A DNA stretch of 64,000 nt from Ceratorhiza oryzae-sativae (taxonomy: Eukaryota; Basidiomycota; Agaricomycetes; Cantharellales; Ceratobasidiaceae). Location of the stretch: NCBI GenBank assembly GCA_030998015.1, contig JARWMV010000031.1, positions 1-64,000 on the forward strand, given 5' to 3'. Numbering within the stretch: the stretch's first letter is position 1; the number at the start of each line of letters is the position of its first letter. Positions 33,139-45,986 of this stretch are shown piece by piece. The notes under the pieces were generated by a model. That model ran no database searches. It was not told the DNA's origin and saw nothing but the letters and a program-made list of their open reading frames with translations. A program made the position numbers and the translations under genes.

Positions 33139-33809
33139 GCATGCATGCCAGTGCAATCATCAAAAGAGGGTACTGCTATACCTGGGGTACACCCTAGCCC
33201 AGTATAGGATAAGAGAGTAAAGACAGGGTGTGGATCGAAGGCATTGATGCATCTGAGACCTGCTATTGGCTTGTAGATCATATTATCATAGTATATACAT
33301 GTAATGAACGGAGGCTACATCTCAGTGAGTCATAAAGTGAGTCAGAGAAGCTTCTGGATCAATTTGGAAGGCTCTCCTGACTCACTGGAGTCATTAGATC
33401 TTGATTGATGGTCCAGTAAGATTCTAATGATCTTCGGGCCATTCTGGTGCAAGGATCTGGTGGATCATGACAATCTTCTGGCAGCAGATACCACCGATGA
33501 TTAGCTATTGATAGAGCATAAGGTCGCTTTGATAGCATAAGCGGTTGCCGAGATATGTGTGGTGCGATGTTGTAATCAATATCTCCTGATAAGAGGAAAT
33601 ATCACAACCTCTATATCTCTCTGAAATCTTAGGGTAAAAACTTAATAAAATATGCGTTGGAGAGCAGGAAATTTGTACTATTTAATGGAACTGGAAATAG
33701 TACAATTTGGAGCACATACAAATTCAAGTATTTCACAAATTAATTACAGAGGCATTGCTTGAGGTTGGCAGAGCAGACTAAAATAATAGAAAAATGTTAG
33801 TGATCCACA

Positions 33810-36177
33810 AGACTGGAGCCATTCCAGACTTTTGTGGTTGGTCAATATTTTGAACAACCAGCCAAGTAATTTGTCCTCCCATTTGAGGAGGCCTTCAATT
33901 ATAGCAAGTAATTCTTGCTCTGTCATAGTATAGCTCATTTGAGCTGCACTGAATTTTCTTGAGTGGAAACTGGTGGGACAAAGGGTACTCCAATTGGTAC
34001 CCTGGCCATACACACAGCCTATGCCAGCCACTGAGGTGTTGCAAACCAACCAGATTGGTTCATCCCAATTAGTATTTATCAGGCACAGTATAGGGGCTCT
34101 GCATGCAAGCTCCTTATTGCAGTCAAAGCTGCACTGGTGGACTGGAGTCCATAGGAATACTTGGCCCTTCCAGGTCAAGTCTGATAATGGGCCTGAAAAG
34201 GCTGATAAATCTGGCATATATGCAGCCAGATATTGTACCAGCCCTAGGAAGTACTGGATGTCATGCACAGATCATGGTGTAGGCCACAATTGAATTAGGG
34301 ACATTTTGTCCTTATCAGCATGAATGCCATTTTTGTCCACTATGTGGCCCAGGCACTCTATACATTCCTCATATATATCAACCTTCTTTCAGAAAGGTGT
34401 AGCTCAGCATTAGTGAGCATGTCTGCTATGACTTGTAACAGTTGTTCATGCTCTTCTATCATGTCGCTATACACAAATATGTTGTCTAGATAGAAAAATA
34501 TCCCCCAGCCAATCCAAGCCCAGAATATATGCGTCATTAGACACTAAAACGTACTTGGGGCATTACAATTGCCCTGTTGCATGATGTTACTGTAGAATGT
34601 CCCATAAAAAGTCTTCAAGGCTGTCTTTTTCATGTGCTCAGGCACAATTTGTATCTGCTCATATGCAGTGGTCATGTCTAACTTAGAGTGATACTTAGTG
34701 CAGGCTATATGCTTGTGGATTTCCTCTTGATCAGGGAATGGGGTGATATCTTTCACTGTATTATCATTGCACTTGCGCAAATCTATCACTGTGCACAGTG
34801 ACACCTTGTCTTTCTTGAAAAGACATAACATAGGAGTGGCAGACTTGGCTGCTCCTTCAAACCACCATCCAGCTCTTAAATAGAGCTCAATTTTCTCTTG
34901 TAACTGAGGCTTCAATGCCTCAGGACAATTCAATTGGTGATAAATCACCTTAAGCTGCTCATCCACAAAGCGGATTTCATGATTTATTTCCCTCATAGGA
35001 CGGAGTCTCTCAGGGGCAGGCACAGTTAAATGCACCAGCTTCTTTTTCCACTTGTCATGAAGCCTAGGAATGGCTTTGTCAGTAAGCAGGGAGGAACTCC
35101 CCACACTACCCTTGCTGGATAGTCATTTGGCCCTAGTGGCCATAGTTTGTCAGACTGACATGGCCAGTTCAACCTTCCTAGACCCCAAGGGTCTTTCAGT
35201 GAATGGTACTTGTCTCTTGGATGAGGGTTCTGTTACTTCTGCTCAGAAGCCATTGGGTATATGCATATTGTTTACACTTAATACATCACATGAAAAATCA
35301 ACATTAATTCCATACTGTTGCATAAACAGTGTACCTATGATTATATCATATTTTTCAATGTTTACTACATTGAAATAGTGTGTCCCTCTAACAGGGCCAA
35401 CTTCTACCTTGGTGTTGACACCAAAGTTACATTTTCCTTGGCTCCCCTTAAGCACAAGTTGTAAGCCTATTGGCTTATCTCATGCCATTGGTGTGATGTT
35501 AGCTACCCTCACAAATGAGGGTGATATCATGTCAGTGCATGAGCCCGAATCAAACAGTATGTACACCAATGTCATACTTACTTTAAAGCACCCAGTCATG
35601 GGTTGCTGGTCCTCCTCTTGGCGGACAGGTTGAGCACCCTTGTGGGGTGCTCCTCTTGTTTGCACAACTGGTGTGGAGATAGGCTCTGGCTCTGCCAGCT
35701 GTCTTTTGCTTGTCAATGCAGCACATGCATTGATCTTGTTGTCCAATGGTACTATATGCACCACACAGGTGGCAACATTGCTGTATTCTGCCATGAATTG
35801 ATTCCATACAGAATCTTCATTGTTGCTGCCTGAGTAGTCAGTGAGGGAATGATGTGGACTGTCATCCTCAAGGGAGCTTTCTTCCTCTGATTCAGAGGTT
35901 GATGTATAGGCCATTGCTACATTGATGGTGTCATTCTCAGAGGGTTCTCCCTCCTCAGTAACAGGCTCTACAGCCTTAGCAGTGATAACCCCTTTTGAGG
36001 GGCAGTTAGGGGCAATGTGGCCCTTTTTCCTGCATTTATAGCAGGTTAATTCTGCTTCCCACTTGAGTTGGGGCTTTGTCTTCTCCCTAGTGGATGATTC
36101 TGCTACAGTCTTTGTCCATTGCTCAGGTTCCCTTGTAGCATACAAGGGCCTTGGCTTTTCCCACCACTTGCCCTGCT
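33810..36177 (-). pseudogene. pol: Element H Pol (protease, RT, RNase H), decayed
   Basis: Minus-strand pieces: a CCHC knuckle CYKCRKKGHIAPNC near 36,030, protease FDSGSCTDMI near 35,530-35,560, protease C-terminus 35,243-35,455, RT 34,544-35,104, the RT catalytic region near 34,470 reading YLDN, and RNase H 33,810-34,268. The integrase is missing because LTR A3 begins at 33,809. Multiple stops and frame changes. It is a different Gypsy lineage from B, C, D and E. Confidence 0.7.
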
Positions 36178-36552
36178 TGTCAACAACAACAAGTCAGGCA
36201 ACAAGGAAAATAGTAAGAAAAGAAAAGAACTTGTATTCGACAAGAAGTCAAGTTCTTGAGGAGTCCTCTGCGAACTTGACCCAGTTTATATACATGATAT
36301 GAGCCACATCATAACAAACAAGTCTGTACAGTGAGTCACAACTGATAAGAGATAGAAGCGATAGAAGCGACTGTGGAACTGCAGAATTTCACATCAGAGT
36401 TGAAATACATCTTGGTTATCGGTCCAGAACATCCCCTGAATCACATGACACAGATATACCAAAAAAGGCAAGTATGTTTTGAAAGGATCTCATAAAATGT
36501 AATTAATCAAGAAAATATTATAGAGTGGATATATGCATGTCAGCTCATGACA
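36178..36552 (-). repeat. Solo LTR of family B in element H
   Basis: 375 bp, TGTCAACA...CATGACA, inverted relative to element B, flanked by CTGCT (36,173-36,177 and 36,553-36,557). Confidence 0.85.
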
Positions 36553-36557
36553 CTGCT

Positions 36558-38637
36558 GGCAATTCTTGCCTTTACAATCAGTCTTTCAATCACTTTGACT
36601 CTGCCTGACTGTTGGGTTGGGATCTTTTTCTTCCCTTACCATTATGAGGGTGATCTCCATGTCCACAGCACTATGGACTAGCACTGTGATGTTATCATAA
36701 TCATGAATGGCATGGAAGCTGTTCCAGTTGACCAGATGCCTGATTGGCGCATGTAGTGCATTCATGTACCTTAACATGAAGGTAAGGTTATCTGGAGGGA
36801 TTGGCTGTTGGTCAGCCAATAATCTGAGCTCTTCATAGAGCTCCTGAGCATCCATGGTACCCTGCTTGAGGGTACAGAACTCATGTGCTGCTATAGTGGC
36901 ACTTTGCATAGTCAAAAATCTACACTGTAATCCTTGGATTACTTCAGGGGTGGTCCATCCTTCAGGACCATATTTGCTTTTTTCCACAGTCTTGTTGAAC
37001 CAGCTCTGTGCCTTACTGACACAAAGATGTCCAATGACATACACTCAATTATTATCATTGAGTACTGTGGGGCCACATAGGCCACTCATTCTAAAGTAGC
37101 AGAGTAATCTGCTCACCCATTCTTTGAAGTCTTGAAGTTTTGCCATTCCTTTGTAAGACAGGGGTGGGTCTAATTTTAGACCTCTTTTTCCCAGGTTCTT
37201 CTGGGTGTCTGAATCATTCTCATGTGCCCTCAGTGTATTGATTATCATTTGCAATATACTGTCTGTTGGGACAGTCCCCATTGGGTACCCTGCAGTGTGG
37301 GGTTGAATCTGAGGGCTGCTAATAGCCACTGGATGCTGCAGAGCAGACATTGGGGCTGCAGGAGTGGTTTGCCCTACTGTCCCTGCATTTGGGGCAATGC
37401 CTTGCACAAGCCTATTATGGGCTCAAGTGTTATAACTCACCAAGTGTTGCTCAGTATAATTACCTACCTGCAGTTCATGGGTATATGTGCAAGTGTGACT
37501 GGGAGTCTTGTGGCCCAGGGGATATGGGGCTCAGGATGGTAATTCACCTGTCCCTTCTAGTGACATTTGTCACCCATCACCTGGCCTGCTCACAGCAGGT
37601 ATCCTTAATTGTTTGCACTGCTGCCAGGCTCAAATTTCATGCTCCTCAGGTGTGTGGATTACCAGTGTTACTGGTGTGAACAATTGGCTGCTACTATGCA
37701 CTGGTGTATTGCTCAATGGCTCTTCTCTGATGTTGTGAGTGGTGACCCTGGGTCACCTTCCACTGTCCACTATCTCTATGATAGTTGGTTCTTTGCCCTC
37801 AAATGAGGGTGTGATGTAATCATCCTCTGGGTAAATCCCAGTGGCATCCTCATCAAGTTCTTCCTCAATGGTAGGAATTGCCAATTGTCTATTCCAATCG
37901 GCTATGGGCTCTCCTGTTGCCCTATTTTGGGGGCCTTGCCTAGCCTGGGCACTTCCAGGCTTGGCCCTCATTTCCACACCAGGGTGTGGCACCTGGTCAG
38001 ACACACTGTCTTGACCAGTAGTTCTGTCATTGAGCCAGGAATCCAGCTCTGGTTCTGTGCAAGTGCTTCTCACACTCCTCACACTACTGTGACTACACTT
38101 TCTGTGTATGCTGCCAGCACTGCTGGCTCTATCAATGCTTCTTATGCATTGATAAATTCTTGATCATAGATTTGAGTCTGCCCATACACTCATCTATTGA
38201 GCGTGTATGCACCTGGATCACATCCACTGCAATTGATTCTATCTGCTCATGCCACCATTGAGTGGCCTCTTCCCAGGTTATACCTGTTGGCAATCTCTGT
38301 TGTGAGATGTTCTGTGGGATATTGGCCCTAGGGGTTGATGTGCTTGGTTCTGCTGCTACTGGCAGGCTTGGTGCTGTAGGTGCATATACATATGGTACAC
38401 CTGATTGAGTGTACCTTGTACCTCCCAGACTGCACTGGGATCTGCTCAGTCAAGGCCCAATAGGGGCTTGTATGTAACTTGACCCATGAGGTTGAGGGAC
38501 CAAAAGACTCCCCAACTATTGGGGGAATCAGGCACTGTGGATGGTGCCCCAACTGTGATTTCACTCACTTGAGCTGAAGAAGGCTGTGCAAGAGGTGCAT
38601 TAGTTACTTGGCCCCAATTCAGGTTTATCTGAGACAT
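36558..38637 (-). pseudogene. gag: Element H Gag, decayed
   Basis: An ATG at 38637 begins a Ser/Pro/Val-rich segment. Readable pieces at 38,446-38,637, 37,753-38,082, 37,045-37,407 and 36,586-37,044 follow. The last two are one frame split by a TGA where CGA fits (between LNDNN and VYVIGHL). The capsid-like portion (VSKAQSWFN...LQCRFLT) is typical of Gag. No LTR is visible at the 5' side. Confidence 0.6.
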
Positions 38638-39045
38638 GTCCTATCTGCTGGCAAGCAGAGACCTGGTTGCTGTGGACTGTCACAGTGTGCTAAACATGCC
38701 AACTATGGGATATGCAGGTGACTTGTCACTTGCAGAGCTACTCATGTTCACTCTAACAACCTATTATGTTGTAGGGTTTCCTTGTGGTATGCAAGGGATT
38801 GGTTAGCCTCACTATGCATTTAGCATTCAAAAAATTGTAAGGGCTTTGATATGTTGCCTGGATCCTGGAAAACACCTGGGTGATGTTCTTGACATTTTTT
38901 ACTGCAGCTCTCTCCATCTGGGGACAGGAGGATGTGCTGTCTAGCTTGTCCATGCCAGTGATTGCTGGTGCTGCTATGCCTGCCTTGTTGGTACAGCCAA
39001 TGGATGACTTTATGGACTCCACTGATTGAGTCCCAAGGGGGAGGA
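38638..39045. other. Unassigned sequence before LTR G
   Basis: No gene I can support. It ends in CAAGGGGGAGGA directly before the LTR G start, which looks like a polypurine tract. This could therefore be the 3' end of the internal region of a G element in plus orientation. The minus-strand ORF at 38,753-39,022 has no recognisable domain. Confidence 0.35.
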
Positions 39046-39617
39046 TGTAAGGATAGTGGTCACATGACCACTTTTACTTGATATATGTGTCAGAGCTACA
39101 ACCTGAACAGTAACATCAAACACCTAAGTGGTGATGACAAGCCTATGGGCAGTGATGCCAGAGGCTTTACTGACAATGTCTAAGGTAGGATGTGCAATGA
39201 GGGTGTGATAAGACGCAAGGAGGTAGAGTATGTGCACTTGTCCTTAAGAGGACTGGGCAGGGACTATGGACTAAGAGTCACACAGGTAGTAGAAGAGATA
39301 CGACAGGAGGTCGAGTTCTGAGGCTTAAGGCTCTCAGACTCTCCCTTATATATTCATACGATGAGCTATATCAAATACACGTATGGTGCAAGACAACTAT
39401 CGTATGATGTGAGAATGGTGCCATGTAACAGAATATTCCAGAAGGTACAAACAGAACATAAACAACAACAAGGTCACGTGATCATGTAAGTAATTCTATG
39501 CATATATCTGATTAAACAGGACTTGTCCAAAAATATGAAAAAAGAGAGATTTTATAAAATATACGAAAATCATAATAAAATCCGTGTCATGGTCTAGGCC
39601 ATGACACTTCCCCCCCA

Positions 39618-42600
39618 TCAAGGTCCGAGTGCATTGGGATGGAGTCGGTGGAATTCTTTGACTCGTTCAGGTGCATTCTTGAGTTCAGCTTTAGGTAGCC
39701 ATAGGTTTTCTTCTGGTCCATAGCCTTTCCATTTGACATAATACTCCAATCTTCTTCCAACCTTTTGAGAGTCCAGGATTTCTTCAACTTCAAATTCTTC
39801 TTCGCCATCAGGAGTGACCACTGGTGGAACAGGTACAGGTTGCCGGTTATAGTCATCTATTGGTTTTGGGAATTGTGGAATACCAGATGAACCTTCATGG
39901 ATTTGGGTAATTCCAGTTTGAAGGTATGTTTCCCAATTTGTTCCAGTACCTTGTATGGTCCAAAACACCTGTTATCCAATTTCTTAGAAGGGTGTATAGT
40001 TTTGATATTTGAGCCATCTAGGAAGACCTTTGATCCGACTTCAATCTTTGGTGCTTCATGATGCTTTTGATTATAATATTCAGAGTATGTTTGATTGGCA
40101 ATTGTTAGAGCAGCCTTGGCCTCTTCTTGGATTTCCTTGAGGTGTTCAGCGTGTTGATCAGCGGCAGGTACCTGGCTTTCTTTGGTATTACCCACAGTGA
40201 AGTCTGGGTTGTAACCATAGCAGGCAAAGAATGGTGTGTGGCTTGATCCTGAGTGCTTCCCATTATTATATGTGAATTCCGCCATAGGCAATGCTGCTAC
40301 CCAATCTGTCTGTCTGTGATTTATGTAGTGACAAAGATATATTTCGACGAATTGGTTAAGTCTTTCACTTTGCCTGTCAACCTGTGGTCTGTACGCTGTA
40401 GAGTAGTGTGGTTCAATGTTTAGGCGTTTGTACAGTTGGTGAAGGAATTTGGCATTGAAGTTAGGGCCTCGGTCAGATATGGTTTTTCAGGGTAATCTGT
40501 GTAGTTTCCAGACAAAGTTTACAAATAGGTTTGCAATGTCTACTGCAGTGGCTCCCGAGTGTGTGGGGATAAAGTGTACCATTTTTGATAATCGGTCCAC
40601 CACTGTGAGTATTGCATTGTAACCTTCTGATGTTGGTAATCTGGTGATCAAGTCATAGGTGATTTCCTCCCAGGGTTTATTTGGTAAGTCTATGGGTTGT
40701 AGGAGACCAGGAGGGGCTTGGTTTGAATGCTTGTTCTGGATACATGAGTCGCATGCCTGAATATAATTGACAACAGATTTTTTCATTCCAGACCAATAGT
40801 AATCTTGAGATAGGAGATCTAGTGTCCTGAAATGCCCTGGATGCCCTGCTGCAGGATTGTCATGCTGGCTTTCTATGACTACTCATCTGATTTCTGACTT
40901 GTTTGGTACGTATATGCAGTCATGGTAGTACAACAAGTCATCTTCTAGACGCCAGCCTTTAACTGGAATGTTTTCCTCAAGGGACTTTAGAATCTTTGAT
41001 ACGGTCTTATCATCTGGTAACGCATCCCTGATTAAATCATTGAGGGAATGGTCGGTGAGAATTGCCAAAATGAAAAGCTCAGGGCTGATAAGCGGCAGGG
41101 TTTTACCCCCCTCTTTAGCTGCCTCTCTCAGAAGTGATTCTCGTCGAGATAGTATATCAGCTTTTCTGTTTTGTGCCCCTTTTCTGTATTTGATTCTGTA
41201 ATTGTAGTCGGCCAGGAAGCCCATCCACCTTGCTTGTCTCTGGTTTAAGTCCCTTTTTGTCTGGAAAAACTCTAGATTTTTGTGGTCTGAGAGTACCAAG
41301 ACAGGGATTTCAGATCCTTCGAGCAAGTGACGCCATTCTTTGAATGCTCGTATCATAGCCAGTAATTCTTTATCATGTATATCATAATTTCATTCGGCTG
41401 GTGATAGAGTTTTGGAATAGAAGGCTACTGGGTGCAATTTACCATCTCTGCCGTACTGGTTAAGGATAGCTCCAGTGGCAAAGTCAGATGCATCACATTC
41501 CAGTATAAATTCCTTTGTGACGTCTGGTTGGATTAAGACAGGAGATTCGACTAGTGCTTTTTCAGAATTTGGAAAGATGCTTCCTCATTCTTACCCCATT
41601 GCCAATGGATGTCTTTATGCAAGAGCTGGTACATAGGCCAAGCTCGTCCTGCAAAGTCCTCTACGAAGCAGCGATAGTAGTTGAAAAACCCTAGTGCTTC
41701 CTGCACTTCCTTTACGGTATGTGGTGTTTCCCAATTAACCGCTTCTGTGACCTTTTTTGGGTCTGTTTTGACTCCTTTGCTGTTGGCAATTACACCTAGG
41801 TATTCTACTTCAGAGGCGTTGAAGACACATTTTTCCAGGTTGCAGTATAGCTGGTGTTTCCTGAGTCGGGATAACACCTCCTGAACATGCTTCATGTGAT
41901 CCACAGGGTTTTTGGAAAATATAAGTATGTCGTCAAGGTATACTATGACTGACACATCTAGTAAATCCCTAAAGATCTCGTTCATGAAGTTCTGGAAGGT
42001 GGCTGGAGCATTACAAAGACTGAAAGGCATGACCAAGTATTCAAATAGACCATATTTCATTTTAAACGCTGTTTTCCATTCATCTCCTTCTTTAATTCTG
42101 ACCAGATTATAGCCAGATTTAAGGTCCAGAGTTGTGAATACGCGTGCTCCTCTCAATTTCTCTACCAAGGTGGAAATGAGAGGTATGGGATATGCATTTC
42201 GTACTGTGTTGGAATTGAGCGAATGATAATCAACACACATCCTTCTTTTGCCATTCTTTTTGGGAACAAAGATTACTGGAGAGCTGTATCGTGATTTGGA
42301 GGGCCTGATCAACCCTTTGTCCAACTGCTCTTTGAGTATTCTTCTTAATTCCTCATCATCCGAAGGGCGAAGGGGGTATACCGGTCCTTTTACTGGTGCG
42401 TTTTGATCCTTGAGGACTATCTCAAGGTCATATGGACGGTGAGGAGGTAACTCTGTCACTTTGTCCTCAGAAAATATGTCCGTATAGTCTCGGAGTTCCT
42501 CTGGGATGCCTTCAAGTGGTTTTGATACCACAACACCTCCAGGGTCCCTAGGGATGCCTTCAAGAGGTTGGTAAGCCTCGACACCTCCTAGGTTTTCATC

Positions 42601-43068
42601 AAATGGGTCAACGACACCACCAACATTGCCAAGAACTACATTAGAAGCAGGAACACAGTTTTTTATACAAAATTTTGAGTCAAAGGTAATATGTTTATTT
42701 GGCCAGTCAATATTTGGATTATGTAATTTGAGCCACAACATTCCTAGTACTAAGGTGTGTCTACCTATGTCTGCTACATTACAAACCAATTGTTCCTTAT
42801 GACTGCCTATTTCTAAAATAAAAACACATTCTGTATCAACAATACCAGAAGAGATTTCACAACCATTGATAACTTTTAATTTTTTTGGATTTTTCTTTTT
42901 ATAAGTGGGTATTCGATATTGTTTAACTAGGCGTGGGTGTATAAAGCATGAAGATGTGCCTGAGTCAATCATGGCCCAACCATGCATGGTTTGCATACGG
43001 TTGATGCTTTTATTTTCTGGAGCGGATGGGGCTTGAGATGCAACAAAATATATATTCAAAGGGGACAT
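39618..43068 (-). pseudogene. pol: Element E Pol, broken by TGA codons and a frameshift
   Basis: ATG at 43068. Protease has MIDSGTSSCF, RT has CVDYHSLN and YLDD (intact), and the readable first part ends at 41,551. There a run of five A (six expected) shifts the frame. RNase H continues with a TGA near 41,394 and another at 40,883 just before the integrase HHCC. The integrase core runs 40,487-40,786 and stops at a TGA before KTISD. The C-terminal part (39,857-40,291) leads into a chromodomain (FEVEEILDSQ...YYVKWKGYG) that ends at 39,618. The TGAs fit CGA in family context. Confidence 0.82.
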
Positions 43069-43133
43069 GTTGTCTATAGCATATATCTCAAAGTCCGTAC
43101 AGGTTTCGCTTGATACATTTGCTCTGTCAATGT

Positions 43134-44447
43134 TCAGGCGTCCTCATTTTCTGACTCATCACCAGAAAGGGAAGTGGCTTGCCCAGAATAGGGTTTGGAG
43201 GGACAAGCGCTAGAATAATGGCCACGACCACCACAAGTGCTGCATATTACAGGTTTTTTTCCTTTCCCTGCTGAATCTAGATCCATAGGTCCAGGACCAG
43301 ACCCTTTGGCCAGGGTAGGAGCTGAGGGAGCGACGACGATCAGATGCGAATCTTTTTGGATTTGTTTGAAGGTAGTTTCCTCAGATGATCCGTCATTCCA
43401 TTTGATTGTGGGAATCGACTGTCCTTTGGCGTTGCGGTTTATAGCTGAAATTGTTCCTTTGCGAGCCTTGCCATCTGGACCAAGCGTGTACACCTTTTCC
43501 CCAACAGACATCTTTTCCCTGGCCTGGCCTTTGGGAGGAGCTGTTGACAGCAAGGTGGAAGCTTTGGTAGAGGTGCTAGCCACATTGGAAGAGGAAGATT
43601 TGGAGGATGGATTTTGTGCCTGGAACGACTCAATACGCTGATCAATTCTGAGTGCCTTGTCTGCAAGGGTTTGCAAGGTGATGTTGGCAGCCATGTGATC
43701 ATAGTCTTGGGCCACAAGGAACTCCTTGATTTTGACTGTGAGACCATTGTAGAAGTGATTGTGAAGGGATGTGTCATTGTAGCCGAGGCCCTGGGAATAT
43801 GTCTGGAAGTCCTTAAAGTATTCTTGGACTGAATTCTTTTGTTTGAGTGATTTGAATTTTGCCCTGAAGTTTTTGGTCTTGTTGGCGATGTTCCAGCGAG
43901 TGTTAAATTGGGTCCAGAAATCATTGACATTGTGGAGCCAAGTGACTGGATTGCCATTGATAATGTCATCTTCCAGGTAGGGTTCCAGCCATTTGTGGGC
44001 TTTGCCATCCAGGCAGGAAATGATGTAAGTGATCTGCTCATCAGCAGTTGCAGAGGGATAGGAAGTCTGCAAATAATGGGCCACTGCGACCCTGAAGGAT
44101 ACCGCTTTGTTTTTATCCAAACCATCAAATTTAGCAGGTGCCAATAACTTGGGTGCTCGAGTACGCGCAATAGAGGTGCTTGTACCAGGTGCTTGGACTG
44201 CAGCCTGGAGCGCGACTATGTTTGTGTCAAGGTTAGATAGGCTTGTATTGTGGTTCTGGAGAGTGGTGTTGATAGTGGATAGTTCGGCTGACTGTTGATT
44301 GATGAATACCACAAGATTGTTATTTATTGCGATCAGCACGTCCTTGATTGTGTGGGTGAATGCTAGTAGGTCGGCTGGATTGGTGGGTACTTGAATCTGA
44401 GTGGCATCGAACTGAATCCATGCAGGGGTGGGGTTTGGTGCGGACAT
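43134..44447 (-). CDS. gag: Element E Gag (437 aa)
   Basis: ATG at 44447 (upstream codons lack ATG). An N-terminal helical region is followed by a capsid-like segment (KAVSFRVAVAHYL...FWTQFNTRWNI) and a CCHC knuckle CSTCGGRGHYSSAC near the C-terminus. The frame is intact, in contrast to pol. It is similar in layout to element B Gag. Confidence 0.82.
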   Translation of the reverse strand: MSAPNPTPAWIQFDATQIQVPTNPADLLAFTHTIKDVLIAINNNLVVFINQQSAELSTINTTLQNHNTSLSNLDTNIVALQAAVQAPGTSTSIARTRAPKLLAPAKFDGLDKNKAVSFRVAVAHYLQTSYPSATADEQITYIISCLDGKAHKWLEPYLEDDIINGNPVTWLHNVNDFWTQFNTRWNIANKTKNFRAKFKSLKQKNSVQEYFKDFQTYSQGLGYNDTSLHNHFYNGLTVKIKEFLVAQDYDHMAANITLQTLADKALRIDQRIESFQAQNPSSKSSSSNVASTSTKASTLLSTAPPKGQAREKMSVGEKVYTLGPDGKARKGTISAINRNAKGQSIPTIKWNDGSSEETTFKQIQKDSHLIVVAPSAPTLAKGSGPGPMDLDSAGKGKKPVICSTCGGRGHYSSACPSKPYSGQATSLSGDESENEDA

Positions 44448-44802
44448 AGCTAAAAAAGGAAGTGGGATAGACAAGTATGGTGGGTGCTCTTGAAGCCAGG
44501 ATTTTCACTCTCAAACACTGTGGCTGCTCTGCTACCTAGCGTTGAACAATGACTACAACTAATCAACAAGCCTTTGACAGGTGTGATATAGAGTGTCTTT
44601 TTTGCAAGCAGGTAGTTTGCTGTCTGCAACACGTGTGGTGATGGACAAGAGTCCTAGGGTTTGGGCGATAGGTACCATCTGCCTTGTAGACACCTGTTAC
44701 TGGATAGTCTCTTTCTGCTTTTGATTATTATGCAGTCCAAGCCTTTCTCCATTTCACAGTAGGCTAGTACAGGGGTATGTCTCAATCCTGAGTGATGAGG
44801 AA

Positions 44803-45059
44803 GAACTCGACCTAATGTCAGAGCTATGACCTGAACAGTAACATCAAACACCTAAGTGGTGATGCCAGAGGCTTTACTGACAATGTCTAAGGTAGGATGT
44901 GCAGTGAGGGTGCGATAAGACGCAAGGAGGTAGAGTATGTGCACTTGTCCTTAAGAGGACTGGGCAGGGACTATGGACTAAGAGTCACACAGGTAGTAGA
45001 AGGGATACGACAGGAGGTCGAGTTCTGAGGCTTAAGGCTCTCAGACTCTCCCTTATATA
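44803..45059 (-). promoter_or_regulatory. Promoter, self-primer and PBS of element E
   Basis: On the minus strand TATATAAG (45,059-45,052) is followed 34 bp later by GAACTCGACCT (45,025-45,015). The PBS AGGTCGAGTTC (44,813-44,803) lies two bases after the LTR end and is its exact complement. Confidence 0.65.
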
Positions 45060-45677
45060 TTCATATGATGAGCTATATCAAATACATGTATGGTGCGAGA
45101 CAACTATCATATGATGTGAGAATGGTGCCATGTAACGGAATATTCCAGAAGGTACAAACAGAACATAAACAACAACAAGGTCACGTGATCATGTAAGTAA
45201 TTCTATGCATATATCTGATTAAACAGGACTTGTCCAAAAATATGAAAAAAGAGAGATTTTATAAAATATATGAAAGTCATAATAAAATCCGCGTCATGGT
45301 CTAGGCCATGACAATATGTGTCATCTTTCCAATGTATGAGGTCTTGTCTTGTTTTTTACTACCACATTATTGTCACTTGAGTGAATACTATACTACATAT
45401 ATGTGTTCTATTGCTGCACAAAGTGATTAAGACTATTAAGTACAGTTTATTGAGGGCAAAGCCCTTACAACTATGGAAAAGTCTGACTCACACCTTGTGG
45501 AGTATATAAGAAATAGGAAGCAAGCTGGAGGACCTCAGCTTGCTTTATCTTGTCTACCACAGGGACCTTGGCCATATACTGTAGAATAGAGACACACAAT
45601 AGATAGAAATAGACAACACAACTCACATAGCAACTACATAAGGAAGACCAAAGGATAGTAAATGGGGGGTCTTGACA

Positions 45678-45986
45678 AAACAGTCCCTAGCTGACTTATT
45701 AGCTTAAGTAATGGCTTGAAGGACCTTGAGTCAAGGCCACATCACAAGCCCCAGCCCTAAGCACCTGACTTAGCCACTGTCCATAGTTGCTTACTCAGCA
45801 ATGAGTGTCCATCAACCACAAGCACATAAGTGCATACAGTGTCAAGCCACAAGACAGTAGACACACACAAGGCATCAAGCCAACATGAGCCACACATCAG
45901 TAGTAGTCAGGACATAGTCCAGAACCAATAAGAGCATTAGCCACTTGTAAATCAAAACCCAACAACCACTTTCAGAGGTTGTGACA
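45678..45986. repeat. Fragment of LTR family F
   Basis: Matches the right 309 bp of solo LTR F (6,900-7,208), ending GTTGTGACA. The left edge is cut at LTR G. Confidence 0.7.

Larger units (their letters stand above)
25600..33809 (-). repeat. LTR family A copy A3, inverted, split by element D
   Basis: Segments 25,600-26,235 and 33,143-33,809 together give about 1.3 kb of LTR-A in minus orientation. It starts at 33,809 (TGTGGATCACT) and ends at 25,600 (CCCATAACA). It directly abuts the truncated, opposite-oriented LTR A2, producing a long palindrome. No target duplication is visible. It also abuts the RNase H region of element H at 33,810. Confidence 0.7.
39088..45313 (-). mobile_element. Element E: complete Tf1/sushi-like Gypsy retrotransposon
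   Basis: LTRs at 39,088-39,606 (519 bp, 3') and 44,816-45,313 (498 bp, 5'). The 21-bp length difference is one indel near the outer end. Flanked by ATATG (39,083-39,087 and 45,314-45,318). Gag and Pol lie on the minus strand. The polypurine tract (complement of 39,607-39,621) abuts the 3' LTR. A self-priming PBS follows the 5' LTR. Stops are mainly TGA. Confidence 0.88.
39046..45677 (+). repeat. LTR G, split by element E
   Basis: Segments 39,046-39,087 and 45,319-45,677 form a 401-bp LTR (TGTAAGGATAG...TCTTGACA) after removing E and its duplication. It carries TATATAAG followed by AGCTTGCTTTATC, the same promoter/self-primer block as family C, so G is probably related to C. Confidence 0.65.

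Noticed and set aside
25600..38637. Element H gag-pol with LTR A3 as its 3' LTR
   Set aside because: LTR A3 begins directly within the RNase H region with no integrase and no polypurine tract, and LTR A2 has no H sequence next to it. The two are therefore treated as separate.
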